The notes: generated by a model not told the origin, from the letters alone. Positions 28,819 to 38,732 are shown, counted from the first letter of the stretch. The stretch is DNA of 64,000 bases from Shewanella sp. SNU WT4 (GCF_006494715.1 NZ_CP041151.1:3410001-3474000), one strand, 5' to 3'. Numbers and translations are program-made.

Positions 28819-30018
28819 GTGTCATCCGTCGATAATGAGAGTCGCATTCAGTCTGCTAATACTAGCACTGAGACAAGCAGTCTAACCCAGTGGCAATTGG
28901 GTGAAGACACACTCACCTTGCATCGTTACCCACAAGATCAAGTGTCGAATCTTCAAGCGTGGGACGCAGGTGACGAGCATTTAATTAATATCTTTATGAC
29001 AGAGATGGCGAGCTCGCCCATAGCTCATTGCAGCCTCATCAATGATCAGTTTGGTGCCTTATGTTGTGGCCTAAGTCGCCGCTTCCCAGAACTTGCCATT
29101 AGTATTCAGTCGGATGCTAAAACCAGTCAATTGGGCATAGCGCAAAATTTACTGGCCAATTGCCTCAATCCAAAGATTACTTATCTTAATGCTCGCGCAG
29201 CCCTTAACCAAGCTGACACTCAAGTATTAATGAAGCTTCCTAAAAACCTTAATTTTTTCCGGGAGCAACTGCAGCAACTCAGTCAAAGTTTAGTGCCTGG
29301 CGCTAAGGTATTGATTGCCGCTAAAGCTAAGGTCATCAATGCTAGTCTGTTAGCTTTGATTAAAGAGCATTTTGGCGAAGCCAGTGCCAGTTTAACCTTT
29401 AAAAAGACGCGAGTGATCACCGCAATTTTTGATGGCAGAGTGCGCCGCGCAGCCACAGCCAAAACTTGGGCAGTGCCAGAATATCAGTTAACCCTCACTA
29501 ACCTATCTAATGTATTTGCATCCAGTAAGTTAGATATTGGCGCGCGCATTATGCTCGATAATATGCCAAGTGGTGATTTTGGCTCTGTGATTGATTTAGG
29601 TTGTGGTAATGGCGTCTTGGGGCTGCGCGCCGCTCAACTTTATCCTAAAGCGCACATTTATTTTGTGGATGATTCTGAAATGGCAGTGGCAAGCGCCGCG
29701 GATAACTGGCAAATGAATCAGTTTGAATCCGAGCGTGGTCACTTCCATTGGGATGATTGTTTGACCCATATGGCTCAAGAGGATGTTGTTGACTTAGTGC
29801 TGTGTAACCCGCCGTTTCATCAAGGCGAGGCCATTACCGATCATATTGCGTGGCAGATGTTTGTGGATGCCCGTAAGCAGTTAGCTAAGGGCGGGTTATT
29901 GCAGGTGGTGGGCAATCGCCATCTTAATTATCACGTTAAATTAAAACGGCTGTTTGGTAATTGCCAAACGGCTGCCAGTAATGGCAAATTTGTGATCCTG
30001 CGAGCAGTTAAGTCATAA
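28819..30018 (+). CDS. rlmG: 23S rRNA m2G1835 methyltransferase RlmG
   Basis: RlmG methylates G1835 of 23S rRNA using SAM. The ~399-residue product has the two-domain RsmC/RlmG layout: a degenerate N-terminal half ([12 protein letters not shown]) and a catalytic half with the SAM motif [13 protein letters not shown] and the NPPF active site [20 protein letters not shown] and [11 protein letters not shown] favour RlmG over RsmC. The GTG at 28819 has AAAGG 8 bp upstream and is preferred to a TTG 33 bp earlier. Confidence 0.92.
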   Translation: MSSVDNESRIQSANTSTETSSLTQWQLGEDTLTLHRYPQDQVSNLQAWDAGDEHLINIFMTEMASSPIAHCSLINDQFGALCCGLSRRFPELAISIQSDAKTSQLGIAQNLLANCLNPKITYLNARAALNQADTQVLMKLPKNLNFFREQLQQLSQSLVPGAKVLIAAKAKVINASLLALIKEHFGEASASLTFKKTRVITAIFDGRVRRAATAKTWAVPEYQLTLTNLSNVFASSKLDIGARIMLDNMPSGDFGSVIDLGCGNGVLGLRAAQLYPKAHIYFVDDSEMAVASAADNWQMNQFESERGHFHWDDCLTHMAQEDVVDLVLCNPPFHQGEAITDHIAWQMFVDARKQLAKGGLLQVVGNRHLNYHVKLKRLFGNCQTAASNGKFVILRAVKS

Positions 30019-30032
30019 TCATCAAGATACTC

Positions 30033-30065
30033 GCTTTTAGGCCATAGATTTCATGGTCTAAAAGC
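30033..30065. terminator. Hairpin between convergent rlmG and EAL gene
   Basis: GCTTTTAGGCCAT and ATGGTCTAAAAGC form a 13-bp stem with one G-T wobble and a 7-nt loop. It lies between convergent stops and probably limits read-through, although no long T run follows on either strand. Confidence 0.5.
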
Positions 30066-30102
30066 TTAATGCTTATTAGCTAATGCATTAAGGGCAAAGC
30101 GT

Positions 30103-31632
30103 TTAACGAGTTAAGATAAAGCGTCGCAATTCATCGGCATCCATAGACCGAGCGTAATACCAGCCTTGATGCAGATAAATACCCAACTCTTGTAAAATCT
30201 CGGCCTGCTCTTGAGTTTCCACCCCTTCGGCAATCACATCGGCCTGCATTTCTTTGGCAATATCCACATAGGTAGTCACAAGTGACAGCTTACTTTCAGC
30301 CAACCCCAGTAAACTCACAAAAGCCCTATCGATTTTAATCGCATTAAAGGGCAATTGTTGTAGGTATAAATGACTGCCATAGCCAGTACCAACATCATCA
30401 AGTTTTACGCCGCAGCCATAATGTTGGCACGCCGCCACGAACTCTTGCGCTTGAGGCCAATCTGAAATGGGTAAACGCTCAGTCAACTCAAAATTAATGC
30501 TGGCTAATGGATAACCTTGCTGCTGCCATTTATCCAGCATGCTAAGCACTGAGCCAGACTCAATATCTTGCGCACTAATATTAATGCTGCACCAGCGCAA
30601 TTTGCCTGACACTAATAAGGATTTTAATTCCCGCAGCGCACTCTCTATGACCCATAAAGTCACAGCGACCATAGCCGGGCTATGCTCAAGCTTATCGATA
30701 AAATCAACCGTTGGTACTTGGTGGCCTTTATGCTGCCACCGCAAAAATGTCTCAGCGCCAGCCACTTCTGATGTGCGGGTATTAAACACCGGCTGAAACT
30801 CAAGCTTGAACTCTTCATTATTCAATGCTTTAGTGAATTTATGTTGCCAGTATCTAGTGGTTAGTGCACCGCGCGCCTGAAAGATCAGCCAAGCGACAAA
30901 AGATGACATAGCCAACATCAGCACGAAATAAAACAGCCACAGGTGATTCTTAATCTGCTGGCTTGAACTCAAGGTAAATGCTAATGGCGTTTCGTCACTA
31001 TCAACATGCACCATTTGGCCACGCTCGTGTGTTGCCCCCACAGTAAACCAAGTGTGCTCACCGACCTTAATGACAGCACCGGATAGAAACCAGCTATTTT
31101 TAAGCAAGGTTTTAAATCTTGAGCCTAGTAATAATCGTCTAAATACTTGTACATCGTTATCATCAATTCCCACAAATACCTTAACGTTACCATCAGGATA
31201 TTTAATGGTATACAGGCCAAGACCTGCCACATTGGTGGACATTTTCACTATGTTTTCAGGGGTAGGCATAGCCCCTAATGCCGAGCAAAATAACGCTTGG
31301 TTTTTGATATACACCATAGGGACATAGTACTCATCCCTGTCATACATTTGCTGGCGCAACAATTCAATCAGTTCGCTATTGCACTGTTCTTCTTCGACTA
31401 AGGCTAATTGCTCTTTAAGCGCCGTCATTTGCCCATGGGCATCATGCATATGCTGGTCGTAAAACAGATTCAATTGCTCAGTCTTATACATTAATAACTG
31501 AGTTAACGTGTACTTACTCGCCCACAAAGAGGCCGTCAGCAGCATGATAAGAAAGGTGCCGACAACAAGAGACAGTATGCTGTTATATTGAACCGTAGAT
31601 CTATGCAACATCATGGTGTAGATGTTCCGCAT
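30103..31632 (-). CDS. Membrane EAL phosphodiesterase with CSS-like periplasmic sensor
   Basis: The 509-residue protein has a membrane helix (about 18-40), a periplasmic domain with Cys residues including FCSALG (CSS-type sensor), a second helix (about 232-250) and a C-terminal EAL domain. Catalytic signatures are largely present: GAETFLRW in the EAL position, SINISAQD, NFELTER, KLDDVGTGYG, IKIDRAF and AEGVETQEQ. It probably hydrolyses c-di-GMP in response to redox or thiol state, as CSS-type proteins do. Its start overlaps the end of the upstream degenerate EAL gene; internal Met codons at 31614 and 31611 are alternatives. Confidence 0.88.
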   Translation of the reverse strand: MRNIYTMMLHRSTVQYNSILSLVVGTFLIMLLTASLWASKYTLTQLLMYKTEQLNLFYDQHMHDAHGQMTALKEQLALVEEEQCNSELIELLRQQMYDRDEYYVPMVYIKNQALFCSALGAMPTPENIVKMSTNVAGLGLYTIKYPDGNVKVFVGIDDNDVQVFRRLLLGSRFKTLLKNSWFLSGAVIKVGEHTWFTVGATHERGQMVHVDSDETPLAFTLSSSQQIKNHLWLFYFVLMLAMSSFVAWLIFQARGALTTRYWQHKFTKALNNEEFKLEFQPVFNTRTSEVAGAETFLRWQHKGHQVPTVDFIDKLEHSPAMVAVTLWVIESALRELKSLLVSGKLRWCSINISAQDIESGSVLSMLDKWQQQGYPLASINFELTERLPISDWPQAQEFVAACQHYGCGVKLDDVGTGYGSHLYLQQLPFNAIKIDRAFVSLLGLAESKLSLVTTYVDIAKEMQADVIAEGVETQEQAEILQELGIYLHQGWYYARSMDADELRRFILTR

Positions 31633-32341
31633 AAAAATAAGAAAAGGGCAAATTCAAGCCAAAGTTATAGTCATCAGCAGATTGCACATCTGCGAGAATT
31701 AAACCAAAGCCACGTTCACGCAGCATAAAGAGTTTATCGACCACCACTTGCTCGGGCAGACGCGTACATTCTTGACGTAACCTAGTCGTGTTAAACAGCA
31801 AACACTCAAAAAGATGCAAATTGGCTGAGGAAAGAGTATCAATCGAGGGATTCATTAAACATAAACGCACGCCCAGATCTTTTAATAAATACTTGGCCTC
31901 TGAGGTAAATTCAGCTAATGCCGTATTGCTATTATGCAGCAGTAAAGTCAGCGTCATTTGCTGCTTATCTAAGAAGTGAAATAGCTTAACTAAGGTATTA
32001 ACTATGGTGATATCCAGTAAATGAATGCGCTCTATGGTCAAGAAAAACCGCGAACCTTCAAGGTTCAAGTCTTGCCCTTGCTCCAATTTAGCCAATAGCT
32101 GGCGCAACATTTTCTTAAAATCATGAATATGGGTGAGGCTGGGATAACCTTGAGCTTGGCTATATTTGTGCTGATACCAAGTTGAATAAATCTCTGCGCC
32201 AAATAACTTACCACTTCTATCTATCATATAGCGCGATTGATAATGGCAATCTTCACATACAGACTTATCCAAATTGCTGCAGGCTGAGGCTTGCGACTCA
32301 GTAACAATTTTATGGCAAGTATGTGAAAAGATGCAGTTCAT
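31601..32341 (-). CDS. Degenerate EAL-like protein with Cys-rich N-terminus
   Basis: The ~246-residue cytoplasmic protein keeps an EAL-like frame: GAEIYSTW where active enzymes have GAEALLRW, FFLTIERIHLLD in place of the ELTE region, and ILADVQSADDYNFG in place of DDFGTGYS. It ends before the AEGVE motif, so the catalytic site is missing. The N-terminus has four to six Cys (NCIFSHTC, SVCEDC) suggesting a metal or redox site. Such dead EAL proteins often act as protein-binding regulators, as YdiV does. The ATG at 32341 with GGA 9 bp before is chosen. It overlaps the downstream CSS-EAL gene. Confidence 0.65.
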   Translation of the reverse strand: MNCIFSHTCHKIVTESQASACSNLDKSVCEDCHYQSRYMIDRSGKLFGAEIYSTWYQHKYSQAQGYPSLTHIHDFKKMLRQLLAKLEQGQDLNLEGSRFFLTIERIHLLDITIVNTLVKLFHFLDKQQMTLTLLLHNSNTALAEFTSEAKYLLKDLGVRLCLMNPSIDTLSSANLHLFECLLFNTTRLRQECTRLPEQVVVDKLFMLRERGFGLILADVQSADDYNFGLNLPFSYFYAEHLHHDVA

Positions 32342-32892
32342 TAATTTATCCAAATTTTATGCGGTGGCGGAATTTACATAAAAACAGAACCGAACTCAAC
32401 CTTAGCCCCTTCTATTGGCAGCATTATTACATATCACGAACAACGAACAGATAAGCCACCCGCAAGCGCGCAACAATTAACAAACAACCGGTGCCGCGGC
32501 AGAACAATAGTAACTAGCGCACAAACAAGCGCCGACCTAAGTGTCAAAAAGCCTTATAAGCAGTCGTTTTTCAAACAGTTAGCTTAAGTTAAGATTAAAT
32601 CAGACAAACCCAAACAAAATGGCGAGAATTCTGACAACCATGGGTTAACGTTTGCACCAACCAAAAAAAACGCTAAGTTAGCATTCCTCTTGATTAGCAA
32701 AGCGCTCATCCGCTCTCCTAGGTAACAACTAGGCCTTCAGCAACAATCACAACCGCTATATAACAATCACAAAAATAGCCCTGAAATATCAACATAAAAC
32801 CACTTCGCCCCCTGATGATTGTCAGTCAAATAGTAAAATCAAACACGACATCTGCTACAATATTCGCCCCGTAAGAATGAGAACTATGCACT
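32342..32892. other. Long intergenic region before the RhlE-like helicase
   Basis: About 550 bp without a credible gene lie between divergent genes. I see A-rich, CAA-rich text, a short CCTAG/CTAGG hairpin near 32718-32734 and a TACAAT -10-like hexamer at 32856-32861 without a good -35. A long helicase 5' leader is possible. Nothing else is supported. Confidence 0.35.
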
Positions 32893-34137
32893 ATGTCTTT
32901 TAGCGACTTGCCGCTGGCGCCAATCCTGCAACACAACCTCCACACCTTAGGTTTTACAACTCCCACTAAAATTCAAGCCCTAGCTATTCCATTGGTGGTT
33001 GCGGGGCAAGATCTGCTAGCAAGCGCACAAACTGGCACAGGTAAAACGGCGGCCTTTGGCTTGCCAATATTACAGCAAGTGTTAGGTCAAGATCTCAGCG
33101 TCATTCCAGGCAATAGCCCATGCGTTATCAAGGTCTTAGTCTTAGTGCCAACCCGCGAACTCGCGCAACAAGTGTTCAGCCAACTCGATGCCCTTGCCGC
33201 TAATACTAAGGTGCGCATTAATGTTGCTTATGGCGGTATCAGTATTGGCCCGCAAATCCACAGCTTGGCACTAGGCGTTGATGTGTTAGTGGCAACGCCG
33301 GGGCGCTTAATCGACTTACTCAAAAAACGTCGGCTTAATCTTAAGCAATTGTCTATGCTGGTTTTTGATGAAGCCGATCGCATGTTAGACATGGGGTTTA
33401 TGGATGAGATCCGCGAAATCCTTAAGCATCTGTCGAAAACTCGTCAAACTTTATTATTTTCAGCCACTCTCAATGACCATATTTTCAAATTAAGTAAGCG
33501 CCTGCAGCACCAAGCACAGATCATAGAAGTGGATGAACGCAATACCACTGGGGTGAACATTGTTGAGCAGGTATACCAAGTCGATCCTGAGCGCAAATTG
33601 GCATTATTAAGTCATTTGCTCAGCAAGAACTCATGGCCACGGGTGCTGATTTTTAGTCGCCAACGTCAAGATGCGGCGCAATTAAGCCAAGTTTTAATAG
33701 AGCAAGGGATAAATGCCGCCGATTTGCATGGGGATTTAACGCAGCATCAACGCGAGCAAACCTTAAACGCTTTTAAAAATAGTGAGATTAATGTCATCGT
33801 CGCCACCGACATTGCCGCCCGCGGTTTAGATATTGATGATTTACCTGTGGTCATTAATATGGAGCTACCTTTTAAAACCGAAGATTACGTTCATCGTGTT
33901 GGTCGCACTGGCCGCGCCGGTTTAAGCGGTTTAGCCATTAGTTTGCTCGACCCACAAGATGAAAAGTTACTGCATAATCTCGAAACATTTTTAGGTCGCC
34001 GCTTACCTGAGCAGTGGTACCCGGGCTTTGAGCCTGATTTAACTAAAGAGTATGAGCGCCCAAAGAGCTTATCTAAAGCGGCGCAAAAACAAGCCGCTCG
34101 TAAAAAGGCGCTCGCACAATCAAGTAAACGCCGCTAG
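32893..34137 (+). CDS. DEAD-box RNA helicase, RhlE-like
   Basis: The 414-residue ATP-dependent RNA helicase starts MSFSDLPLAPIL with Q-motif GFTTPTKIQALAIP, Walker A AQTGTGKT, PTRELAQQ, ATPGRLIDLL, VFDEADRMLDMGF, FSAT, and YVHRVGRTGRAG. The C-terminal tail is short and basic (KAAQKQAARKKALAQS). Length and tail resemble RhlE. It is the second DEAD-box gene in the window and differs from the first in having the standard HRVGRTGR. Confidence 0.92.
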   Translation: MSFSDLPLAPILQHNLHTLGFTTPTKIQALAIPLVVAGQDLLASAQTGTGKTAAFGLPILQQVLGQDLSVIPGNSPCVIKVLVLVPTRELAQQVFSQLDALAANTKVRINVAYGGISIGPQIHSLALGVDVLVATPGRLIDLLKKRRLNLKQLSMLVFDEADRMLDMGFMDEIREILKHLSKTRQTLLFSATLNDHIFKLSKRLQHQAQIIEVDERNTTGVNIVEQVYQVDPERKLALLSHLLSKNSWPRVLIFSRQRQDAAQLSQVLIEQGINAADLHGDLTQHQREQTLNAFKNSEINVIVATDIAARGLDIDDLPVVINMELPFKTEDYVHRVGRTGRAGLSGLAISLLDPQDEKLLHNLETFLGRRLPEQWYPGFEPDLTKEYERPKSLSKAAQKQAARKKALAQSSKRR

Positions 34138-34520
34138 TTTTGCGTAAATAGCCATAAATTAAGCTGCTGGCTTTAATTCACATTTGAATGAGATAGCAGC
34201 CCATCATTTCAATCTAATCAGTAAAGTGAATGGTGGGTTCTCATATTTACCATCATTACAACCTGATTTCGGCCAGTCACTCAATTATCACGTCATCTTC
34301 AGTTAGCCCTTATTCCTTCCTTATAAATAGCTACATCGCCCGCCTAAACAACCAATGACCTTTCATTAGCCACTAATTCGCCGCAAAATTACGCAACAAA
34401 CACACCCCAAGCAAGTTTACGTTGCCACCAACAAATACAACATGTGACAATCAAAACACTTACACAAGATAACGATCACCAACCATTTGTATCTTGGCAA
34501 TACCGACTTAAGGATGAAGA
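34138..34520. other. Intergenic region after the helicase
   Basis: I see no gene, clear terminator or regulatory box in these 383 bp. The last part should hold the promoter of the small exported protein; AGGAT lies close before its start. Confidence 0.4.
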
Positions 34521-34775
34521 ATGAGATTTCAATCAATGCTGGCGCTGAGTCTTTTGTTCAGCGGCGCTAGCTTGGCAACTGACACTAAAGTGATGGAATT
34601 AGCCTTAGTATCAGATACAGAGTTAATGGACATATCCCAAGTCTGTCACGACTTAGCTATCGAGCTTGAAGTGCCACTCCTTAATCACGATGCTTATATG
34701 CTGCATTGCATTAACTCGCGCCTCAATGAATTAAATTACAGTCCATTAGCGGATTTACCGCATTATCCGGAATGA
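34521..34775 (+). CDS. Small exported protein of unknown function
   Basis: The 84-residue product starts with a clear signal peptide (MRFQSMLALSLLFSGASLA) and a probable signal peptidase I site near ASLA. The mature ~65 residues are acidic, with two Cys (VCHDLA and LHCIN), possibly a disulfide in the periplasm. I do not recognise a family. A purine-rich AAGGATGAAGA sequence upstream supports the start. It lies alone, convergent with the fatty acid hydroxylase gene. Confidence 0.7.
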   Translation: MRFQSMLALSLLFSGASLATDTKVMELALVSDTELMDISQVCHDLAIELEVPLLNHDAYMLHCINSRLNELNYSPLADLPHYPE

Positions 34776-34803
34776 ACTGAGCCTGCCAACGCAGATATCT
34801 TGC

Positions 34804-35673
34804 TTACCATTTTGATTCTTGCGACGCTGATGGCGGTGCCACTATGGCGGCTAACCGTTGGCGCCAACTGCGCCCCTTAGCCGTAACATCACGCCACATG
34901 TGTTGCCATTCCACAAAAGTCACGGTAATAGGATTAGTACTATTTACTGGCTTAGTGATGCCATACACCACGGCCTCCACTTCAGGCTCAAAAGTGCCAA
35001 ATAACTTGTCCCAAATGATCAGCACCCCAGCATAATTTTTATCTATGTACTGCGGATTACGGCCATGGTGCACCCTGTGGTGGCTTGGCGAATTAAACAC
35101 GAGATCCAACCAGCCAAAGTTCTTAATCCATTGGGTATGAATAATAAACTGCAACCCTAAATTCAACAGCACACTCAGCACCACCCATTTAGGCGGAAAA
35201 CCAATAATGACTAACGGCACCCAAAAGAGCCACATGCCGGCAAAGGGATACATTAAACTTTGGCGAAACGCGGTACTAAAGTTCATGCTCTCAGAGCTAT
35301 GATGGGTTGAATGCGCCGCCCACCACCAACGCACCCTATGGCTCGCGCGATGAAACCAGTAATAACAAAAATCTTGTGCCACCATTAGCACGATAAAGCT
35401 CATCAGCCCCATAGAAATATCCAGTAGGCGCCAATCAAATAGCCACAGATAAACTTGTATCACCATAAGCCCAACCGTGATGTCAGTTAATTGATGCAAA
35501 GCCCCCAGAGCAAAGTTACAACTGACTTCTTGCCATTGATAACTCGCCGATGGCGGCAATCTGCCGCTTTGCCTTGATACACGCCACTCGAGCACCATAC
35601 ACAACATAAATACCGGCGCTAATATCATAAGTAGCCAATCTGGGTGGGCAACCAACCATTCCATAGTGAGCAT
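34804..35673 (-). CDS. Sterol desaturase / fatty acid hydroxylase family membrane protein
   Basis: The 289-residue membrane protein has four or more helices and the di-iron histidine clusters of the family: FHRASH (HxxxH), HSTHH (HxxHH) and HHRVHH, all in expected order. Such enzymes oxidise fatty acyl, sterol or lipid head-group carbons with O2; bacterial substrates are rarely known. ATG at 35673 is followed by a hydrophobic first segment. It is about 70 bp downstream of the DUF2804 gene in the same direction, so co-transcription is possible. Confidence 0.9.
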   Translation of the reverse strand: MLTMEWLVAHPDWLLMILAPVFMLCMVLEWRVSRQSGRLPPSASYQWQEVSCNFALGALHQLTDITVGLMVIQVYLWLFDWRLLDISMGLMSFIVLMVAQDFCYYWFHRASHRVRWWWAAHSTHHSSESMNFSTAFRQSLMYPFAGMWLFWVPLVIIGFPPKWVVLSVLLNLGLQFIIHTQWIKNFGWLDLVFNSPSHHRVHHGRNPQYIDKNYAGVLIIWDKLFGTFEPEVEAVVYGITKPVNSTNPITVTFVEWQHMWRDVTAKGRSWRQRLAAIVAPPSASQESKW

Positions 35674-35743
35674 CCTGTTATTATTGGTTGTTAAATCTTA
35701 GGGTTAACACATCAATCAACTCTGGCACTAATTCAAATGCAGG

Positions 35744-36877
35744 CTACCAGCGGGCATAATGATCTTCAGTTAACCCCAACAAGTTATCTATGATGTGGAG
35801 TCGCCCTTGGTTATCAATAACATAACCATTAAACACCCCAATGTTTTGTCTAAAGTTACTTTTTAATAGCCACAAGTTACGCCGCTCGCGGCGCTGATTC
35901 AGCCCTTGAAAACTAAGATTGACTCGACCATCGACACTCTTAATTTGCCACACTTGGTTAAGATTTTTTCGGCTAAATTCAAACTGCACAGGGCCGAGTA
36001 AATGGCGCTCACCATTACACCAAAATACATTTTCATTCAGACCCGTTTCATTCACTCCCGCCGCCAAATTTAGGCCAATGGCGCCATCTGCGGTAATGGA
36101 GTTAATCGACGCCCAGCGCCAACTGGTATCGCGGCGCATAAAGCCCGCGGAAAAATCATAACCTGCCGAGCTGCCGAGCAAGCTGACGGCGGCGCCATCT
36201 ATTGTTAATGTACCTTTGACCTTAAGGGCATTATGTTTTTGGGTATAGGTCCAGCCGCTATAGCCGGTGGGATTACACAAGGCGAGCGGCAAACTGAGAG
36301 GCGGCGCAATTAAATCAAGCTCAGCGTTAATCGCCATCGATTGCAGTGACAAATGCCATTGGCCGTCTGTGATGGTAAAGCGCATACTGGCATGCCTATC
36401 AGCAATGGTGCCTATGCCTTGCTTGGGGGATGGCATGGTTTGATAACCCAGCCCTAAAGGTTTAAGCCAATCAATTTGCGTGAGCCGATTAGTCTTGATG
36501 TGATAAATATAAGCAAAGCCACTGCCAAGATAGCCAATATCAGCTAAGGCAACACCTATGACATAGTCGCGAGTCTTGATACCAACAAATTGAAATTGCT
36601 TATAATGAAAGTGTTTAGCTAGGCGTGAAGCGGGTTTATCCATGCAGGTTTGATAGTCAAAATCGTCTAAATTCAATTCAGCAACTATGCCATCAAAATA
36701 ACCATACTGCGGCTCACCGCTTGGGGCAATTAACTGTGCTGGTGCCTTAATAGTCGTGATTTCAGGATAACTCTTAGTATCCATAGGTTCTGTCGCTAGG
36801 CTGCCTGCTGCGCTCGTTTGGGCATCAGCATTCGCTAAGTTAACAAGCTGTACCATCTTGGAATTCTCATCCGCCAT
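35744..36877 (-). CDS. DUF2804 domain protein
   Basis: The ~377-residue product matches the DUF2804 family: the N-terminal IAPSGEPQYGYFDG, FDYQTCMDKP, KQFQFVGIKTRDYVIGVALADIGYLG, and a beta-rich C-terminal half with DFSAGFMRRDTSWRWAS and GLNLAAGVNE. No catalytic motif is known for the family. The first ~35 residues look unconserved, and a later Met (MDTKSYPEI) is a possible start. Its pairing with a fatty acid hydroxylase homologue suggests, without proof, a lipid-related role. Confidence 0.85.
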   Translation of the reverse strand: MADENSKMVQLVNLANADAQTSAAGSLATEPMDTKSYPEITTIKAPAQLIAPSGEPQYGYFDGIVAELNLDDFDYQTCMDKPASRLAKHFHYKQFQFVGIKTRDYVIGVALADIGYLGSGFAYIYHIKTNRLTQIDWLKPLGLGYQTMPSPKQGIGTIADRHASMRFTITDGQWHLSLQSMAINAELDLIAPPLSLPLALCNPTGYSGWTYTQKHNALKVKGTLTIDGAAVSLLGSSAGYDFSAGFMRRDTSWRWASINSITADGAIGLNLAAGVNETGLNENVFWCNGERHLLGPVQFEFSRKNLNQVWQIKSVDGRVNLSFQGLNQRRERRNLWLLKSNFRQNIGVFNGYVIDNQGRLHIIDNLLGLTEDHYARW

Positions 36878-37084
36878 CAATAGGGTTTTTACTCTACCCC
36901 TAAGCGTTCACTGAAAAAAGCCTTAAGTTATCAATTTGTAAAAATAATCACACAAGCTCGATTGCTTGGGATGCTACTAAGCTTGGCATTGGCTTTATTT
37001 TGAATAGGCAAGTAACTATGGCGCAAGTTTCATCCTTATGAATTTCTGGTATGCTCAGCTCAAATTCACAACTTATTATTTATT

Positions 37085-37657
37085 ATGAAATTTAACCCTC
37101 TTTTGTTGATAAGCCTTCTGTTCCTCAGCGCTTGTTCAAGCACGCCTAGTATCATAGCGCTCTCGCCGCAGTTAGACCCCATAGCTAAGCAGCTACATCA
37201 AGTGGTGCCGATTGCGATTTCAAGCTCTGATGCTCGCAGCGATAATGCGGTTGTGAAAATCAATCAAGCCAATGGCAAAGTCACATTGGTGAGCCCAGCG
37301 GAATCTCCAAGTTTGCAGCTCGAAAACATGGTGCGCACCGGCCTTAGCCAAGCAGGATATAGAATTGATCCCGCCAGCAGCACCCACATGAACATAGCAC
37401 TAAGCACCTTGCTAACCGATGTCAATCAATCGACATTTGATTATGAAACTAAGAGCAATATCATCATCAATGTCACTGCCACCAGCGGCAATAAAACTCT
37501 GACTAAACAATATACTATCCGCGGTTCGCGCTCAGATATATTAACCGCTGATTATGCTAGCCTTGAACTTGAGCTCAATAAGTTACTGGCTGAAATCACC
37601 CGTAGCATTATTGTCGATCCTGAACTCAACCGCTTTTTAACTGGAGCTAACCAATGA
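37085..37657 (+). CDS. yajG: YajG-family lipoprotein
   Basis: The 190-residue protein has a lipoprotein signal with lipobox LSAC (Cys17) and the YajG domain (VRTGLSQAGYRIDPASS, NIIINVTATSGNKTLTKQY). In E. coli yajG lies just before ampG, and here an AmpG-like MFS gene lies 1.3 kb downstream. YajG is an outer-membrane-associated lipoprotein of unknown function. The stop overlaps the next gene by 4 bp (ATGA). Confidence 0.9.
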   Translation: MKFNPLLLISLLFLSACSSTPSIIALSPQLDPIAKQLHQVVPIAISSSDARSDNAVVKINQANGKVTLVSPAESPSLQLENMVRTGLSQAGYRIDPASSTHMNIALSTLLTDVNQSTFDYETKSNIIINVTATSGNKTLTKQYTIRGSRSDILTADYASLELELNKLLAEITRSIIVDPELNRFLTGANQ

Positions 37658-38244
37658 AAGCATGGATGATTGCCGCCTTATTATTAAGCTGTAATGCCTA
37701 TGCGCAGGACTCAAGTGCGCCGTTGCAGCTAGAGACTTCGTTCCCACAAGTAAAATTAGAAACGACTATGGGCACAATAGTAGTTGAGCTTGATGCCAAT
37801 AAGGCGCCAATTACCGTTAATAATTTTCTAACATATGTCAGCAAAGGCCATTATGACAACACCATATTTCATCGCGTGATTGATGGTTTTGTGGTGCAAG
37901 GCGGCGGGGTTACGCCTGATTTTAAAGAAAAACCAACACTCACCGCCATAGCCAATGAATCGGGAAATGGCTTATCCAATCAGCCTGGCACCATAGCTAT
38001 GGCAAGATCTATGGATCCCCATTCGGCCACCAGCCAGTTCTTTTTTAACGTCGCCGATAATAGCCGCTTAGATCCATCACCTAAGCGCTGGGGCTACGCC
38101 GTATTTGGTGAAGTCGTGAGTGGTATGGAGGTAATTGATGCCATTGCCAAGGTTGAGACAGGCCAACAAAGAACGCTTAATTGGCAAGATGTGCCGTTAC
38201 AACCTGTGCTATTAAAAAAAGCGACCTTATTGTCAGATAAATAA
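37654..38244 (+). CDS. Exported cyclophilin-type peptidyl-prolyl isomerase
   Basis: The 196-residue protein is a cyclophilin with a signal peptide ending near AYAQ, so it is periplasmic. Active-site text includes FHRVIDGFVVQGGG, GTIAMARSMDPHSATSQFFFNVADN and WGYAVFGEVVSGMEVID. The Phe and Arg residues of the catalytic site are kept, while the bacterial-type loop lacks the Trp of human CypA. It is translationally coupled to yajG. PpiA is the closest named homologue type. Confidence 0.92.
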   Translation: MKAWMIAALLLSCNAYAQDSSAPLQLETSFPQVKLETTMGTIVVELDANKAPITVNNFLTYVSKGHYDNTIFHRVIDGFVVQGGGVTPDFKEKPTLTAIANESGNGLSNQPGTIAMARSMDPHSATSQFFFNVADNSRLDPSPKRWGYAVFGEVVSGMEVIDAIAKVETGQQRTLNWQDVPLQPVLLKKATLLSDK

Positions 38245-38411
38245 TAGATTCGACAATGACCTCAAGCGCTTACCTAGTCGATATCAGATAAATTACAAGG
38301 TCAAAAACGCTTAAAAAGTACACTTTTAATGCTTGAGCAATGCCAGATATTCCTTAATACTGGACGGGCAATTAACCTTGCAACATGTTTACAATAAATG
38401 GAGGCGACGCG

Positions 38412-38732
38412 ATGACCCGAGAAGAGTTCATCGACAATAAGGCGCCCCAGCTGGCGTTTTATACTAATGCTTTTTTGATGGATCAAATTGCATTTGATGA
38501 AATCCAGCTTTATCTGTGGGACACCCTGGAGGAATGGCAACAATGGGACTATCAGGGCGAAGCTCAGTCAGATATAGAGCAAGCGTTCTGGCATCTGTTA
38601 CATAACTTTGATAAATGGCCCGACTGGGTGTTGAGAGGGAATCGATTTTTGCGCCAGCAAATACAGCAGTATTCTGACTATCTCAGCATCGGCGGCGATA
38701 AACCGTCATCGTGTGTAGGTGTTTGTCCTTAA
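38412..38732 (+). CDS. Conserved-looking small hypothetical protein
   Basis: The 106-residue acidic, Trp-rich protein (LEEWQQWDYQGEAQ, FDKWPDWVLRGNRF) starts at an ATG with GGAGG 8 bp upstream, which is strong support for translation. It ends SSCVGVCP with a Cys pair. No membrane segment or signal is present. I cannot name a family. It is followed by an intrinsic terminator, so it seems to be a small monocistronic unit. Confidence 0.7.
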   Translation: MTREEFIDNKAPQLAFYTNAFLMDQIAFDEIQLYLWDTLEEWQQWDYQGEAQSDIEQAFWHLLHNFDKWPDWVLRGNRFLRQQIQQYSDYLSIGGDKPSSCVGVCP

